Below, piece by piece: positions 1 to 10,824 of a stretch of 27,188 nucleotides of DNA; the first letter of the stretch is position 1; the number at the start of each line of letters is the position of its first letter. The position numbers were made by a program, and so were the translations under genes. The DNA comes from Apostichopus parvimensis (taxonomy: Eukaryota > Echinodermata > Holothuroidea > Aspidochirotida > Stichopodidae), in the NCBI GenBank assembly GCA_000934455.1, contig KN882747.1:54911-82098 (forward strand), given 5' to 3'. The notes beneath the pieces are model-generated. The model was not told where the DNA came from, searched no databases, and saw only the letters and a program-made list of their open reading frames with translations.

Positions 1-513
1 TGTGTTAACATATAAGTGACTTACGTTGTGACTTGATGCAATATCAAGAAGCAATATCGTAGACATCTGGAGTGGTTTAGAATCAGTTTTCCTTAAATGC
101 ACAACACTCGAACACAGAACTCGTAAACTGTTTTGACCCTTAGTCTGGAAATGAAAATACAAGCGTCTTGAAATGTATAATGTAGAACAAATTATAATTA
201 AGATATAATATGTTAATATTGCTCCTTCGAGTCTCACCATTTCACATAATTTGAACCGCGGATGAAATATGTGAGGAGGAACTGATAATCCCGCCAATAC
301 TGTATGATACAAGAAACTAAATGAATTTAATGCTTTGACTTTCGTCTTTTCCTAACACCATAAAGACTCTGCTCTCTGTTACGAATTTGATATTAAGCAA
401 GGGGTGGTGGGTGAGGGGGGGGGGGGGGGGGGGGGAGGTGGGCAAATGTTATGTCCGCTCTGTGTAGGAGTCCAAAGCGAGAGAGATACCCTCCCCTTGA
501 GAAAACTTTTGTT
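1..513. other. Unassigned AT-rich flank with a poly-G run
   Basis: I see no coding exon here. The only clear structure is a G homopolymer of about 20 bases near 415-435 in a G-rich stretch. Such runs recur in the window (C run near 5555-5572, C run near 20160-20175, G run near 25783-25792) and lengths of this kind are often uncertain in assemblies. Confidence 0.6.
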
Positions 514-542
514 TAGATAGATAGATAGATAGATTCTTTATT
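514..542 (-). repeat. LINE 3' tail: polyadenylation-like signal plus TAGA repeats
   Basis: On the + strand 514-534 is five tandem TAGA units plus a base, and 536-542 is CTTTATT. Read on the - strand this is AATAAAG followed by ATCT repeats, directly downstream of reverse transcriptase C-terminal sequence. Many non-LTR elements of the L2/Rex1/I-like groups end in a short tandem repeat instead of a plain poly-A tail, so I read this as the 3' terminus of the LINE that begins near 1177. Confidence 0.75.
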
Positions 543-1177
543 CAATCAATGAGCAATAAAATTACACATCGAAAATTAAAACATTCCTCAAGCTCCTTAT
601 AATAGAAATAGAAAAGTTGAATAATAGAATAATATCTGCAAATAAAATTTACAGGTTATTATAAAGTTTGACGGCAGATGGAAAGAAACTGGCGGTAAAA
701 CGCCTGTTCCCTCTAAAGGTACGGAGTCTGCGGTGCGATGGCAATAAATTGAAATATGTATTGGCAGGGTGATCAGAATCGCTCAAAATGAGCTGCGTTC
801 TACGAAGAGACCTGTCTATATAGAGCGACTCCAGGGAAGGGAGATCAACGCCAATTATCTTTTCAGCTGACCTGACCACTGCAGATAATCTGCGGATATC
901 ATCTTGCGTGGCCCGGCCAAACCAGACAATAATCGATGACGTCAGGATACTCTCGACTATTGCACGATAGAAATTAGTAAGTATACAATGATTGAAACCA
1001 TACGATCTCAACTTCCGCAAAAAAATAGAGACGTTGCCTAGCTTTCTTCAAGATTTCCGTACAGTTTACAGACCATGTTATATTATCGGTAATATGAGTA
1101 CCAAGAAATCTAAAACTTGACACCTGCTCGACGATGTCTCCTCCGATATGTAGTGGTTGCATATCTTTGCATATCAT
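535..1177 (-). mobile_element. 5'-truncated non-LTR retrotransposon (LINE), C-terminal reverse transcriptase remnant
   Basis: Two - strand reading frames (974-1177 and 649-1020) together give the end of a LINE reverse transcriptase protein. The first carries the FLGTHI block followed by a tryptophan and KKARQRLYF. The second has LTNFYRAIVESILTSSI, then HPANTYFNLLPSHRRLR and SFFPSAVKLYNNL, the typical tail of this protein class. The frame changes between 974 and 1020, so the copy is frameshifted. The catalytic FADD block, palm N-terminus and endonuclease are all missing, as expected of a 5'-truncated insertion. A 3' untranslated region (535-648) and a tandem-repeat tail follow. The clade is uncertain: the tail motif resembles Rex1/L2/Nimb-type fish and invertebrate LINEs. 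It is not expected to be functional. Confidence 0.85.
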
Positions 1178-1789
1178 TTAGGGGGATGATATTCAAACTG
1201 GTGCTACCACAAGTCACGGAACTTAATTTAAATTGACGATTGTATTTATATGACTCCTATTGGCACCACATGCGCTCTATACCCTATATGTTACGTATTG
1301 AATTTTCAGAGCTGGAGGGGAGACATGGGCAGGGTAAGGGACAATGAATTATGTTAATAATTGTTTTGTGGTAGAGTCTGACGGGAGAGGTGTCCCCTCT
1401 TTCTTTCAGAAATGATGTTTTGGATACATTGCTTAGTTGCACACATTTGCTGTTATTTTTATCATTTTACAAGTTTGAATACGACTTCGTGTGCGTGTGG
1501 CATAACATACACTTGGAGAAGGTCGAGATACTTGTTCCGATTCGCCTAGGGGCTACAGACGTTTGTATGTCAAACATATAACAAAAAAATAAGAATTCAT
1601 ATTAGTACATGTTGGTAGATGTACACAGGTGCATATTATATCTACTATGATGCAGGTGGAGATGTTATGTTATTTTTTTTTTTTAATTGAAATTTCAATC
1701 ATTCAATCATACTTAATCAAGGTAACATGTTCAGCAAATATCGTTACATATTTGGAAGGGCTAACGGGAAGCAGATCAAACAGTGCTAA
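1178..1789. other. No gene recognised
   Basis: Short open frames at 1390-1581 and 1629-1859 show no recognisable domain, no signal peptide followed by a mature protein, and no splice support. A T run (about 1672-1684) is present. I see nothing else that I can support. Confidence 0.5.
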
Positions 1790-2210
1790 TGTTGGGGATT
1801 GGAAGGGATTAGTGGGCTTAGCTGCCCAACGCCTTTGCTGCCCTGCGCCTGCGGATTAGCCGATGCCTGCGCTGCCCGGCACCTGCGGATTGCCCGACGC
1901 CTGCGCATTGCCTAACACTTGCGCTGCCCGAGACCTGTGCAGTACCCGAGACCTATGCAGTGCCCGACCCATGCGCTGCGCGATTATTGGGGCTGCTACT
2001 GTCGTGGATGGTGCCCGCCCCTAGCGCGGCGATGTATTTTATATGTACAGTTTATTATATAGTGTAAAAACGAGTTGAGAATTACATGTCTATTAAACCA
2101 TGCACTTTCAATGTCTGCTGTCCGGTTTAAAGTCTTGTTTGTACCATCCCCCTCTTCTTACCTTCCCCGGCACTTCGGGTGGTTCCGGGACAGCTAGGGA
2201 GTTCCCCACA
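1790..2210 (+). mobile_element. Possible solo LTR (weak)
   Basis: The segment starts TGTTGGGGATT and ends AGTTCCCCACA, so it has the TG...CA ends and short near-inverted termini of a long terminal repeat. It is 421 bp, a normal LTR size. Inside are TATA-like TTATATAG near 2055 and an ATTAAA (2092-2097) followed by a GT-rich stretch, in the order promoter then polyadenylation signal. Against it: the flanking five bases (GCTAA and CAAGG) do not match, no internal retroviral-type coding sequence is next to it, and no second LTR is seen. The minisatellite at 1821-1985 would be an internal expansion. Confidence 0.3.
1821..1985. repeat. GC-rich minisatellite, 17-18 bp unit, about 9-10 copies
   Basis: Imperfect tandem units with a consensus close to CTGCCCGACGCCTGCGG follow one another from 1821 to about 1985. 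Units alternate between starts CTGCCC and ATTGCCC, and the spacing is 17 or 18 bases. The array is far more GC-rich than its surroundings. Because the period is not a multiple of three, and the open frame across it stops at 1859, it does not look like a coding repeat. Confidence 0.85.
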
Positions 2211-3033
2211 CAAGGACGTTGACAGCGTTACCCTATCTTAACCTACCACAGACATGCATTCGTTATAGATTCCAATTTTTATTGATTCCAGCCTTACCCC
2301 GGTTCAGTATTTTGTTCACCTAATGTTACCAACAGAAGGAGAAAGGGGGACGTAACGGGGAACGCCTCAGTCTTGCTTTACCGCAGCCAACTGGGGGAGG
2401 AGAGGACTTGATTTGAGAAAATGGCCTATGACCCCTCTCGGGCGCCGGGACTGGTATCCAGCATCACATGTAAAAAACGGTGTGATTTTTTAACGTACCC
2501 ATAATTTTCCCGTCCCCGTTTTATGTACAAAAATATCCAAAGGGAGAGGGAGCTTTTCGAATTATCATAATTCATAGAAAATGTTGGTTATCATTCATAA
2601 TTTTTTTTTTTTAATGATGCAGCTAGCATTGTTTAAATGTTCTAGTGGGTAGGAAAGCTTCCGATTTTGACAAGCGTGCGATTCATGAAACCGTACGCAT
2701 GTGTACACGTCTTCAATGTGGTTACTTTATATGTCAGTTACGGCATTTTATGTTTCTGTGTCTTTCTAACAAACTTGCTTTTTATAATTGAAATCAAATT
2801 CATTTAGCATATTATTTTGTAAGTTTTATTTTGTCTATTTCCATGACAATCATATATCTCACTAGCCCGTGAATTCCGCACAACTTACAATGTGCTATTG
2901 TACCGTCTGACAAGGTGGATGGTAATTGGATGATCTGTCATGGATTTATCAGGGTTTAAATATTTCTCGCTAAACTAATGAAAAACGTACTCTACGGACA
3001 ATGTGGCACTCAAGAGAGTGATAAACGACTTAC
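2211..3033. other. Intergenic or intronic sequence, no gene recognised
   Basis: No domain-bearing frame or convincing splice pair on either strand. There is a T run near 2602-2613 and a purine-rich stretch near 2335-2405. It may be the 3' part of the - strand gene that ends or continues here. Confidence 0.45.
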
Positions 3034-3122
3034 TTCAAGTGTTGTGGCTTCCTTGGAGTTCGACACCCATTTACCTCTGGAAGAATCTAAATGGAAACCA
3101 TGTTCAGTAGGTGTCCATGAAA
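3034..3122 (-). CDS. Candidate exon of the - strand death-fold gene region
   Basis: On the - strand a strong acceptor (polypyrimidine tract ending TTTCTTTCCAG) is followed by 89 bases and a strong donor (GAA then GTAAGT). Only one frame is open: it starts with two bases of a split codon and ends on a whole codon, encoding 29 residues beginning SWTPTEHGFHLDSSRGKWVS. I recognise no domain in it. Its incoming phase (1) does not match the outgoing phase (2) of the nearest upstream exon at 3850-4017, so if it is real at least one exon between them is missing or it belongs to another transcript. Confidence 0.3.
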
Positions 3123-3849
3123 CTGGAAAGAAAAAATATATAACGATTTTTTTATAGATCAAGAACGTTAACATAAAAAAATGGTATACATAATTACAAG
3201 GTAAATGTATGATCAAATATTGATATTCTTCGTTGACTTTTATAATATAATGATATAACCCGTTTAGTATCCCACAAAGGATCACAAATTGCTTTTGATG
3301 AGTAACAAATTGAGTTGTTTCTATATTCTCACCTTGAATGTTACGTAACTTCGTTATAGGAGAAAGAGAACCGACGAGAAGAGACAGAGGTAACAAACAA
3401 TTAATGAATCTGTAAAAACAAAGTGATTTGTGGGTGGTGAATGTGTTAAGTGATTGAGTCATTTTAATGTTATTCACTATTTATAAAGTAAATATAGTGT
3501 AAAGTCAGTGATGCATCAGGTCTTTAAGTATTGTTGCGTTCCGAGCTTCTCTGCATAAGTATTTATTGAGTGTACTCGCCTGTTCTCAGAGAAAACGAAT
3601 CAGTTTTTGCTTTAATGTCTCATTCTGGTGATTACACTACACATTAGTAAAATACTTCACATTAAGTACAATCCCTTTAACTTTTTACTAAACAACAACA
3701 ACACTATCACGTTACAGTATGTATACATCAATCATCCAGCTAAAAGTTGTATTCATGGACACAGTTTCACAGTTTGCTGGTTGGTCATTTATCGTTCATT
3801 AAGTTAACGTAAATAGAAACATAACAGTAAGTTGTATACGATTACTTAC

Positions 3850-4017
3850 GACACTTTCCGCAGCCGTTCGCATCGTTGCGCAAACAACAATAATCCTATG
3901 ACTTGGTCCTGAGTAAATTCTTTTCCATTGTGTGTTTTTATCTGTAGTTCCTCTAAGGTGGACGATACAGGCACAAGTTTTCCATTTTCCAGGGTTATGT
4001 TATGTTGGTCCGCCGAG
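3850..4017 (-). CDS. Candidate LRR-like exon (56 codons, phase 2-2)
   Basis: An acceptor (CATCATTTAG) at 4018-4019 and a strong donor (GTAAGT, 3849-3844) bound 168 open bases on the - strand. The exon starts with the last base of a codon and ends with the first two, so it is a symmetric module that can be duplicated or skipped without a frameshift. The peptide contains STLEELQIKTHNGKEFTQD and then GLLLFAQRCERLRKV. The pattern L..L.I, then T..DV..LL..A..C..LRKV, resembles the leucine-rich repeats found in NLR-type immune receptors, where LRR exons of about 168-174 bp are common. That identification is from pattern only. It lies about 840 bases downstream of the death-fold exon on the same strand; no NACHT sequence lies between. 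It could be a small LRR-bearing adaptor, a rearranged fragment, or an unrelated exon. Confidence 0.45.
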
Positions 4018-4540
4018 CTAAATGATGCTAGTCCGAGAATGGTAAACTTGATATAAGGAAAACACATTTTTGAAATTATTGACAATCTTGCGCAGTCAAG
4101 AGCAATATTTGTTCATATCGATGACAATGAATTCATAGAGTTAAAACACAAAGCACATCTTTCTCTACATTTTGGACATACACGATGGTTCATGCAAGCT
4201 CAATTGATGATGTACCAAACTACAGAACTTTAAGCCGACGAAAAATATGGAAAGGTTACTGTGTGAGATATTGTTTTCGATTATATGAAAGGATATAGGG
4301 ATCAAGCATGTGATTCCGTTGTTCGGAGTCGTATAATCACTACCAACCGTTATTATTAATATAATGTCCAATTACAAACACTTCTCGTTGCATCAGTACT
4401 GAAAACACAACAACTTAGAAATAGTACCATAAGTTATCGAAGTATAGACTTGGTCTAGCATATGCCGCCTACTGTTGTAAATAATGTTGTTCTACATAAG
4501 CTGTAAAGCATCATTATCTAGCTAAAAAAAAAATACTCAC

Positions 4541-4593
4541 GTCAGAAGTGAGAGATACCTTTGAACCGAGATCCAGTTTGCCAAAGTTAAGAT
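4541..4593 (-). CDS. Tentative 53-bp exon downstream of the death-fold exon
   Basis: On the - strand a tract ending ACCACAG precedes 53 bases that end at a strong donor (GAC then GTGAGT). In the frame dictated by the death-fold exon (outgoing phase 1) the exon is open and encodes about 17 residues reading LNFGKLDLGSKVSLTSD, leaving in phase 0. The phase match is the main support. The acceptor is only moderate and the peptide is too short to classify. The next candidate exon (3850-4017) needs an incoming phase 2, so a further exon would be required. Confidence 0.25.
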
Positions 4594-4857
4594 CTGTGGT
4601 TATTCGTAATCCCAAAGTTGACAGAAGATCGAAATAAAAGATAAGAAAGTGTTAACGTTTCTGAACCTCTTCATGGTTTATCGGTTACTTCATCAACTCA
4701 TATTGTATTAGTTCATTGTTATGGATGTTTCAACTGTATCGTTAGATTGCTAGTACGGCAATTGTACATTGTATACGTTTTCAAACATTGAAGGTGATGA
4801 TTAATATACATATGGTTGATATTGTACCAGAAGTGTTCTTCAGAATCATACACTTAC

Positions 4858-5163
4858 CATCTGGCTGCTGCATAGACTGATCATCACCTGTACACCGTTT
4901 CCCTGTATGAAGCTCGAACAATGTTTGCGCCTTTTTCTGTATCCCATGAAGATTAAGCACTTTCAAAGCATACAGAAGAGTCGTGATATCAGTTTCTGTT
5001 ATTTGCCCTCTCTCTTCCATATAGCGAATCATAAGATGATTACGACTATCCTTATTTTGCAGCGAATCGATTTTCGCGAGCGGATAATGAAAGAAGGTTG
5101 CAAGTTGCAAAATATGCTCTTCAGTTAAGATATCAGCTAATTTAGCTTTGAACCTACCAAAAC
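4858..5163 (-). CDS. Exon encoding a death-fold (death/death-effector-like) domain
   Basis: A good acceptor (GTTTTAACAG) and a good donor (G then GTAAGTG) enclose 306 bases, open in one frame, symmetric phase 1-1. The frame gives FGRFKAKLADILTEEHILQL, an ATFFHYPLAKI block, then SRNHLMIRYMEERGQITETD and LLYALKVLNLHGIQKKAQ, followed by a short polar tail. The spacing of hydrophobic helices, the LTEEH start, the central R..EERG.I...D and the final LL.AL..L.L.GI look like the six-helix death fold: death-effector-like at the N-terminus, death-domain-like at the C-terminus. Proteins with this fold act in the cytoplasm as adaptors in apoptosis and innate immune signalling, often in front of NACHT, kinase or caspase modules. 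None of those was found nearby. No in-frame ATG precedes the fold, so a start exon must lie further right (above 5163). Profile search would settle which death-fold class it is. Confidence 0.6.
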
Positions 5164-7520
5164 CTGTTAAAACAATACAAAAAACACAAATAATTCACTT
5201 GCCATATATTCTGGATCAGGTGTAAGGGGTTTTATAACTAATTCATGAATGATATAATCCAGCTGTATTGAATTTAAGTTAAATACATATTAATCCACGA
5301 ACCATGTAGTCTGGCTCCACTTAAAGACAATGGTATAACTAACCATATGTAGGCAAAAAATGAAGAAACCGACAGACTAAACAGTTCGGATCTGGGCAGA
5401 TGTTATACCTGTCTAGGACACCGTGTATAGTCCGGATGTTAGGGAATGTTAGATGGAACCCATGGAACATATATTCCAGATGTTAGTGAGCATATTGTGC
5501 AAGGCGGTGTAGTTTGAACGAATATCAGTAAAGCCGAAAAACGAATCCCCCTTCCTCCCCCCCCCCCCCCCCACCCCAAAAACATCTACCTATATAGCTA
5601 AGTGTACAGTTATGACCCACTGATGTATCCAAAAGTGACATAGACTAATTTTTCTTATTTAAACTGAGTTGTTTTTATTTTGCTTATGTCCCATTTCCAA
5701 TGGCTATTCAATACAGCGACAATTAAAAAGTGACGATCGTACCTGTATTATACTTATTTGCTGTTTCTTCCACATGCTTGGCAGCCATCGTACCTATAAA
5801 AATGTTTATAATTTAGCGTTTTTATGTACTGCAAATAAGATCAATAGCATTAAACTTATAAATATATATATAATGGTTGTATATCATTTTTAACTGATGT
5901 GATAGTTCAGTGGAAATTATACGGCTTTCCATCGACGTCCAAAATGTGTATAATCAGTACGAAATAATTAAATATCAGCGTATTATCCAAGTACAATGAA
6001 GTAACATACCACAGGCTTATGTATTCTTTGTGCACGAGAAAGCAGTATTGTATATTAAACTATTGCAGCACATTTCACCCTAGCTCACTCTGCTAAAATC
6101 GAGCAGTCAGCCATGACATATGTTTACATAGTTGGTTAACATGCATATTCATGAATCTGACAACTACACACTTAACAACTCATGACCCTGAATGTACAAC
6201 ATATTTCTGTTAACATTCAGTGTTCGTTTAGGTAACATGCAAACTTATATCCCCTAGACTGATTAAATGTGTTAGTCGGGAACAGCTTTAGTCGGTAGCC
6301 GCAGCACATTGTCAATTACCAGTTGGAATAGCGCCAAATGTTGGCCATGGTATTTATAGAAACTTTGACAAATTAGGCTGTCAGTTTCAAATGGGTTGTC
6401 GCGTATTATAGGGCACCGTCGGCCGACTTAACATACCGTAACACAGCCTGAGTTAAACCCAACAACTACATGTAGCTAGACGTTACAACGTTATGCTATA
6501 CTGCAAACTTACGGAGATTTGCTGTTATTCCCTAACTTCATTGGTGTATTGGTGAATAAACAATCAGGGACTTACCTTTAATGGTTGCTCTGATGTATTT
6601 CAATTGTGTAGTTACTCCAAAATGGCCCGATCTTTCTTGACGTGACTACAATCATTCCATGATTTGTCATATAAAATGGCGTCTAGTTCTAACGATCGTC
6701 TCTCTAAATACACTGCTTCTGAAATAGTCCCAAAGTTCATATTGACATTAAACAATATTATTTACCAAGTTGGATATTTATTTGTTTAAGCTTACACTGT
6801 CATATTTTAGTGTATCTTGTTCTCGTTATAACTATTGTGAGCTGTGTGGGATGAACGGACAGTTTATCTGCTTCGTGAATTCTACCTATTGTAAAGGATA
6901 TTGTATTCTGAATTACCGAACTGTATTTAATCTTAGTCATTTCTTAAGTCCTACGATTTGAGTAACAGTAGCCGACTAGAGGCAGACATGTTACTACTTG
7001 TTGACATTTCATGCATGAAACATGCCTCTATTAAACTGGTTGGTCCATATGATATCTGTTAATCTTTGTGAACTGTCCAGTACGTATAGGATAACATTAG
7101 AGCAAAATAAATTTCAACAATTATGCTTATCCATTGATACGCTTTGGGTAAACATTTCAAAATTGAAAAATATGCGCTATGCACCGAAAGAAAAACGAAC
7201 ATAAAGCTGAAAGCGAATTTATGGTCTGGTATCTTTGAAGTCCAAATAACCCATTTTTAGTTAATTTCTCTGCGAATTCTTGCAAGAAAATAATAAAAGT
7301 AATGGGTTTTAATGTGCTACTACATCTGAAGTAATATTATAACTGATTCAGATTATTATCAACAAGGTGGTTGGTTGTTCTAGCATCAGAAGTACATCTA
7401 TACATACAAGTCAAAGAGGGTATCCAACTAAAATATTTTTAATTGGACTCGTGTTTTATAGTGTGTTATAGTGTTTTATAGTAATGTATTCACTAATTTG
7501 TGTTAAGTGTTTCAAATGTT
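5164..7520. other. No gene placed; possible upstream exon(s) of the - strand gene
   Basis: This stretch should hold the first exon(s) of the - strand death-fold gene. The best donor is at 6575-6570 on the - strand (AAAG then GTAAGTCC), but the sequence before it has stops or no ATG in the needed frame, so it could only be a non-coding 5' exon. A second donor at 6512-6507 follows an ATG-led run reading MKLGNNSKSP, but it leaves in phase 2 and does not fit the next exon. A C run lies near 5555-5572 and a short TTTATAGTG-type repeat lies near 7452-7482. Confidence 0.35.
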
Positions 7521-10337
7521 GATGATTTATTTGATGATTTATTTTGTTTCAACACATAGTAATACAAGGTGAACAAGACAATATAACTTCAAATAAGTAA
7601 AATATGTGAAAGGAAGTAAACTTAGAAACCCTTGTGGGCTTAATCGAATAGAGTACTCCCATCAAAGAAAATAGAAAACCTTAACACCTAAAAAAGAACT
7701 CCCCCTCCCCCAAAACAGATAACCTTAACAAATAGGACATATAACACTACCCCCCCCCCCAACCACCACCACCACCAAGTCCCACCCCTTACAACGGATA
7801 CAATCAATAAAGGCTTTCATAGTAATTTTTCAGATGTCGCCTGAACGAAGCCACGGAAGTATAGGATTTTAAGTTGATCGGAAGATTGTTCCATAAAGAA
7901 AGAGATCGATATCGGAGGCTTTGCATGCTCTTTGAATTACGACAAAAAGAAGCACGTAAATGACCAGCTTGTCTAGTATTATAATTGTGAATAGAGTGAC
8001 CAATTGTATAAAAGGTAGCAAAAGAACTTGGAAGCAGATTGTTCATAGCACGGTAAGTAAACGTCAGAACATTTAAAGAAATGAGATCAGTGAACTTGAG
8101 CACGTTTAAGGAGGAGAATCAATGTCTGGTATTATCACGTGGAGCTGACGACGTCATGTGCCTTACAGCCCGTTTTTTGGAGAATGACAAGCTTATTAAG
8201 GTTAGTATTGAAAGTACCAGACCAAACAGAAGAGCAGTACGATAGATGAGGAAATATAATACTATAGTAAATAGATCTCAGAATTTTCCTTGGAAAAGTA
8301 TATTTTAATTTAGATAAAATACCTACACCTCTAGGAACTTGTTTGGAAACATGAGTAATATGGACTTTCCAAGAGAGCTGAGAATCAATATACACACCAA
8401 GAAATGTAATATTATCGACTCTTTTAAGGCAAATACCATGCATATATAAATCAGCATTTATTGTCCTAGAGGAGTTCCCAAATACCACAAAGTTTGTTTT
8501 ATCAATATTCAAAGACAGTTTGTTAGCAGAAAACCAATCATAAAACGCATTTAATTCATTACAGATGGTTACTTTAAGAGTTTTTACATTGCTGTCAGAG
8601 AAAAAATATTAGTGTCATCAGCAAAAAGGACAATCGAGCAATTTGTAGAGACGTTGCAAATATCATTTACGTAAATAATAAAAAGAAGTGGACCTAAAAT
8701 AGACCCTTGAGGAACTCCGCACTTAACTGAACGATTATCAGAATTGTGTCCAGAAAAAGAAACGTAATTGTTGCATGTTAAACAAATAACTTGAAATGAG
8801 AGAAAGAGCTAGACCTCTAATACCGTAATGTGATAATTTCCTCAGGAGAATTCCATGATCGATGGTATCGAATGCTTTGGAAAGGTCTAAAAAAACACCA
8901 ATACAATTATCACCCGAATCAAGAGCCCTATGAATTGTATCCACTGCACTGACCAAAGCAAGTTCTGTAGAGTGGCCAGGGCGAAAACCAAATTGGTTTT
9001 CATTGAGAATATGAAACTTGTCAAAGAAAGCATTGAGACGGTTAAATATCAACCTTTCCAAGACTTTCGATATACAAGGTACTATAGAAATGGGAAGATA
9101 ATTACTAAATAAATGAACGTCACCCTTTTTAAATACCGGTATAACTTTGGCAATTTTAAGAATATCAGGAAAAATACCCGAGGTAAAAGAGAGGTTGAAA
9201 ATATAAGTCAGTGGTTTTACAATATAAGGTATAATCAATGTAATAATGTTCGGGCGGAAAATATCGAAACCAGCCGATTTCTTAGTAGCAAAAATTGAAT
9301 TTGAGACTTTTAAAGCTTCACTTTCAGTCACAGGAAAGAGAAAAATAGTGGAAGGATTGGAATCCCCTAGGTAACTACTGAAATGAACATTAGAATCAAT
9401 GGAACTGGCTAAGGAAGGACCAAGGCCAACAAAATAATTATTAAAAGCCTCTGCTATTTTATTCACATCAGTGAATTCATGACTATCCTTAGAATTGAAA
9501 ACATCGGGAAAATTGTTGTTTTTTCTAGTCTGTAGAGTGTCATTGATAGTATTCCATGTTTCTCTCATGTTGTTTTTATATTCATTAAAAGGATGAAAAT
9601 AATAATTATTTTTAGCTTATTCCGGAAGCGTGCATAATTGTATTTATTATCTGCTGTAGGCAATTTTATATATGTTTTATAAAGTTTATTTTTTGTACGA
9701 ATAGAATGTAAGATGCCAGAAGTAATCCAAGGGGAAGGTTTCTTCCTCGTCTTCCTGCCCTTAATAAGTTTAATAGGGAAATTTTTATTATAAATTTCAC
9801 TAAGTGTATTGTGAAAATTATTGAAAGAATTATTAACATTATCATCATTAAAAACTTGATGCCAGTCCAAACCAGATACTTCCGAAATAAAATTATCAAT
9901 ATTGATATTTGAAAAATCTTGAGCATAAAAATCCTTACGATCATGCTTAGTGGGTAAAAAAGAAATATTTAAATGGATCGGAAAATGATCAGTAATGTCA
10001 GTGATAAGAACTCCTGAATATTGTCACCCAAATTGCCGTTAGTCAAGATATTGTCAATAAGTGACAAGGAAGAACTAGAAACCCGGGTAGGTTTGGTGAT
10101 TGTGGGTATGAAACTACAAGAAGCTAAAATATTCAAAAAATCCGACGAATTTGGCCTATTGATGTCTATATTGAAGTCACCCAACAAATAGCAAGGTTTC
10201 TTCTCCTTATATAATTGATTACTGTAAAATTCGTGTGGTATGAATTGGGAACAAATACTGCTGTTTCGAGGAATAAGTACAATTAGCAAATAGACCATCG
10301 CATTTTGAGACATATTTCTTATAAAAAAAAAAAACAA
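7521..10337 (-). mobile_element. CR1/Jockey-like LINE remnant: partial endonuclease, reverse transcriptase and 3' tail
   Basis: Reading leftwards on the - strand: a partial APE-type endonuclease (9969-10337) with the GDFN block (10170-10181), a SLIDNILTN block and, after a frameshift, TDHFPIHL near 9960-10000; a linker (9565-9870); and the reverse transcriptase (8738-9568) with ISIVPCISKVLERLIFNRL, NENQFGFRPGHSTE and FLDLSKAFDTIDHGILLRKL. The [13 protein letters not shown] block and FADD catalytic core (8614-8625) sit in the gap between annotated frames. FLGVYIDSQLSWKVHI (8135-8512) and a C-terminal SFRRHLKNYYESLY (7804-8103) follow. The frame is broken in several places and the first part of the endonuclease and any ORF1 are missing, so this is a 5'-truncated, decayed copy of about 2.8 kb. 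The 3' end (7521-7545) is two copies of a 12-base AAATAAATCATC-like unit, a tandem-repeat tail. No target-site duplication was recognised. Confidence 0.9.
7740..7790. repeat. C-rich and CCA-repeat tract in the LINE 3' untranslated region
   Basis: A run of about 10 C residues near 7751-7760 is followed by AACCACCACCACCACCAA. It lies between the LINE stop codon and its 3' tail, so it is low-complexity sequence carried by that element. Confidence 0.6.
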
Positions 10338-10824
10338 TTGACCAATAATCGCTACAATTTTAGTTAATAATTAAGTGTGTTCTAATTTAAAATGACACAT
10401 ATTTCAAAGTTGAAACTTCGGAATTCAACAAAATGTGGACAGTACTACCTCCTGAAATATACAAATGACCCCCTGCATGAGCATACATACATACATACTA
10501 TTCGAATAGCTTATGCCCATTTCAGATCCGCGGTATTAGCGTGACTTGTTATTTAATTAACATGAGTCTCGAAGTGGGATGATTTGTACATCTGCATTCA
10601 TGCGTACATATGTAAAATTAGATACAGAATTCTGCATAAAATAATAATATATGGAGCTTTAAGATTTACCGTAGTTACTGCAATCTCTGTGTAAATTGAG
10701 AAGAAAGTGACAAACAGTTTAACTAGTCTATTAAGTCAATTAAACACTACGTCAGTGGTTGACGTCAGACAGGACTCTCAAATACGCACTAGAGGAACTG
10801 GAACGATAAACGAACCGAGGTACA
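10338..10824. other. No gene; short CATA microsatellite
   Basis: A four-unit CATA repeat lies at about 10482-10497. The open frame running from 10707 into the gap exists only because unknown bases contain no stop, and is not evidence of a gene. Confidence 0.55.

Noticed and set aside
414..435. Poly-G/poly-C runs as G-quadruplex or regulatory elements
   Set aside because: Several uninterrupted homopolymer runs occur through the window and are more simply explained as ordinary slippage tracts or assembly-length uncertainty.
3010..3477. 155-codon - strand frame read as one protein
   Set aside because: Most of it lies upstream of a strong splice acceptor and reads as hydrophobic, AT-driven intron sequence. 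Only the last 29 codons (3034-3122) have exon support.
6502..6640. First exon of the - strand death-fold gene
   Set aside because: Two donors are good, but one exon has no start codon in the needed frame and the other leaves in the wrong phase.
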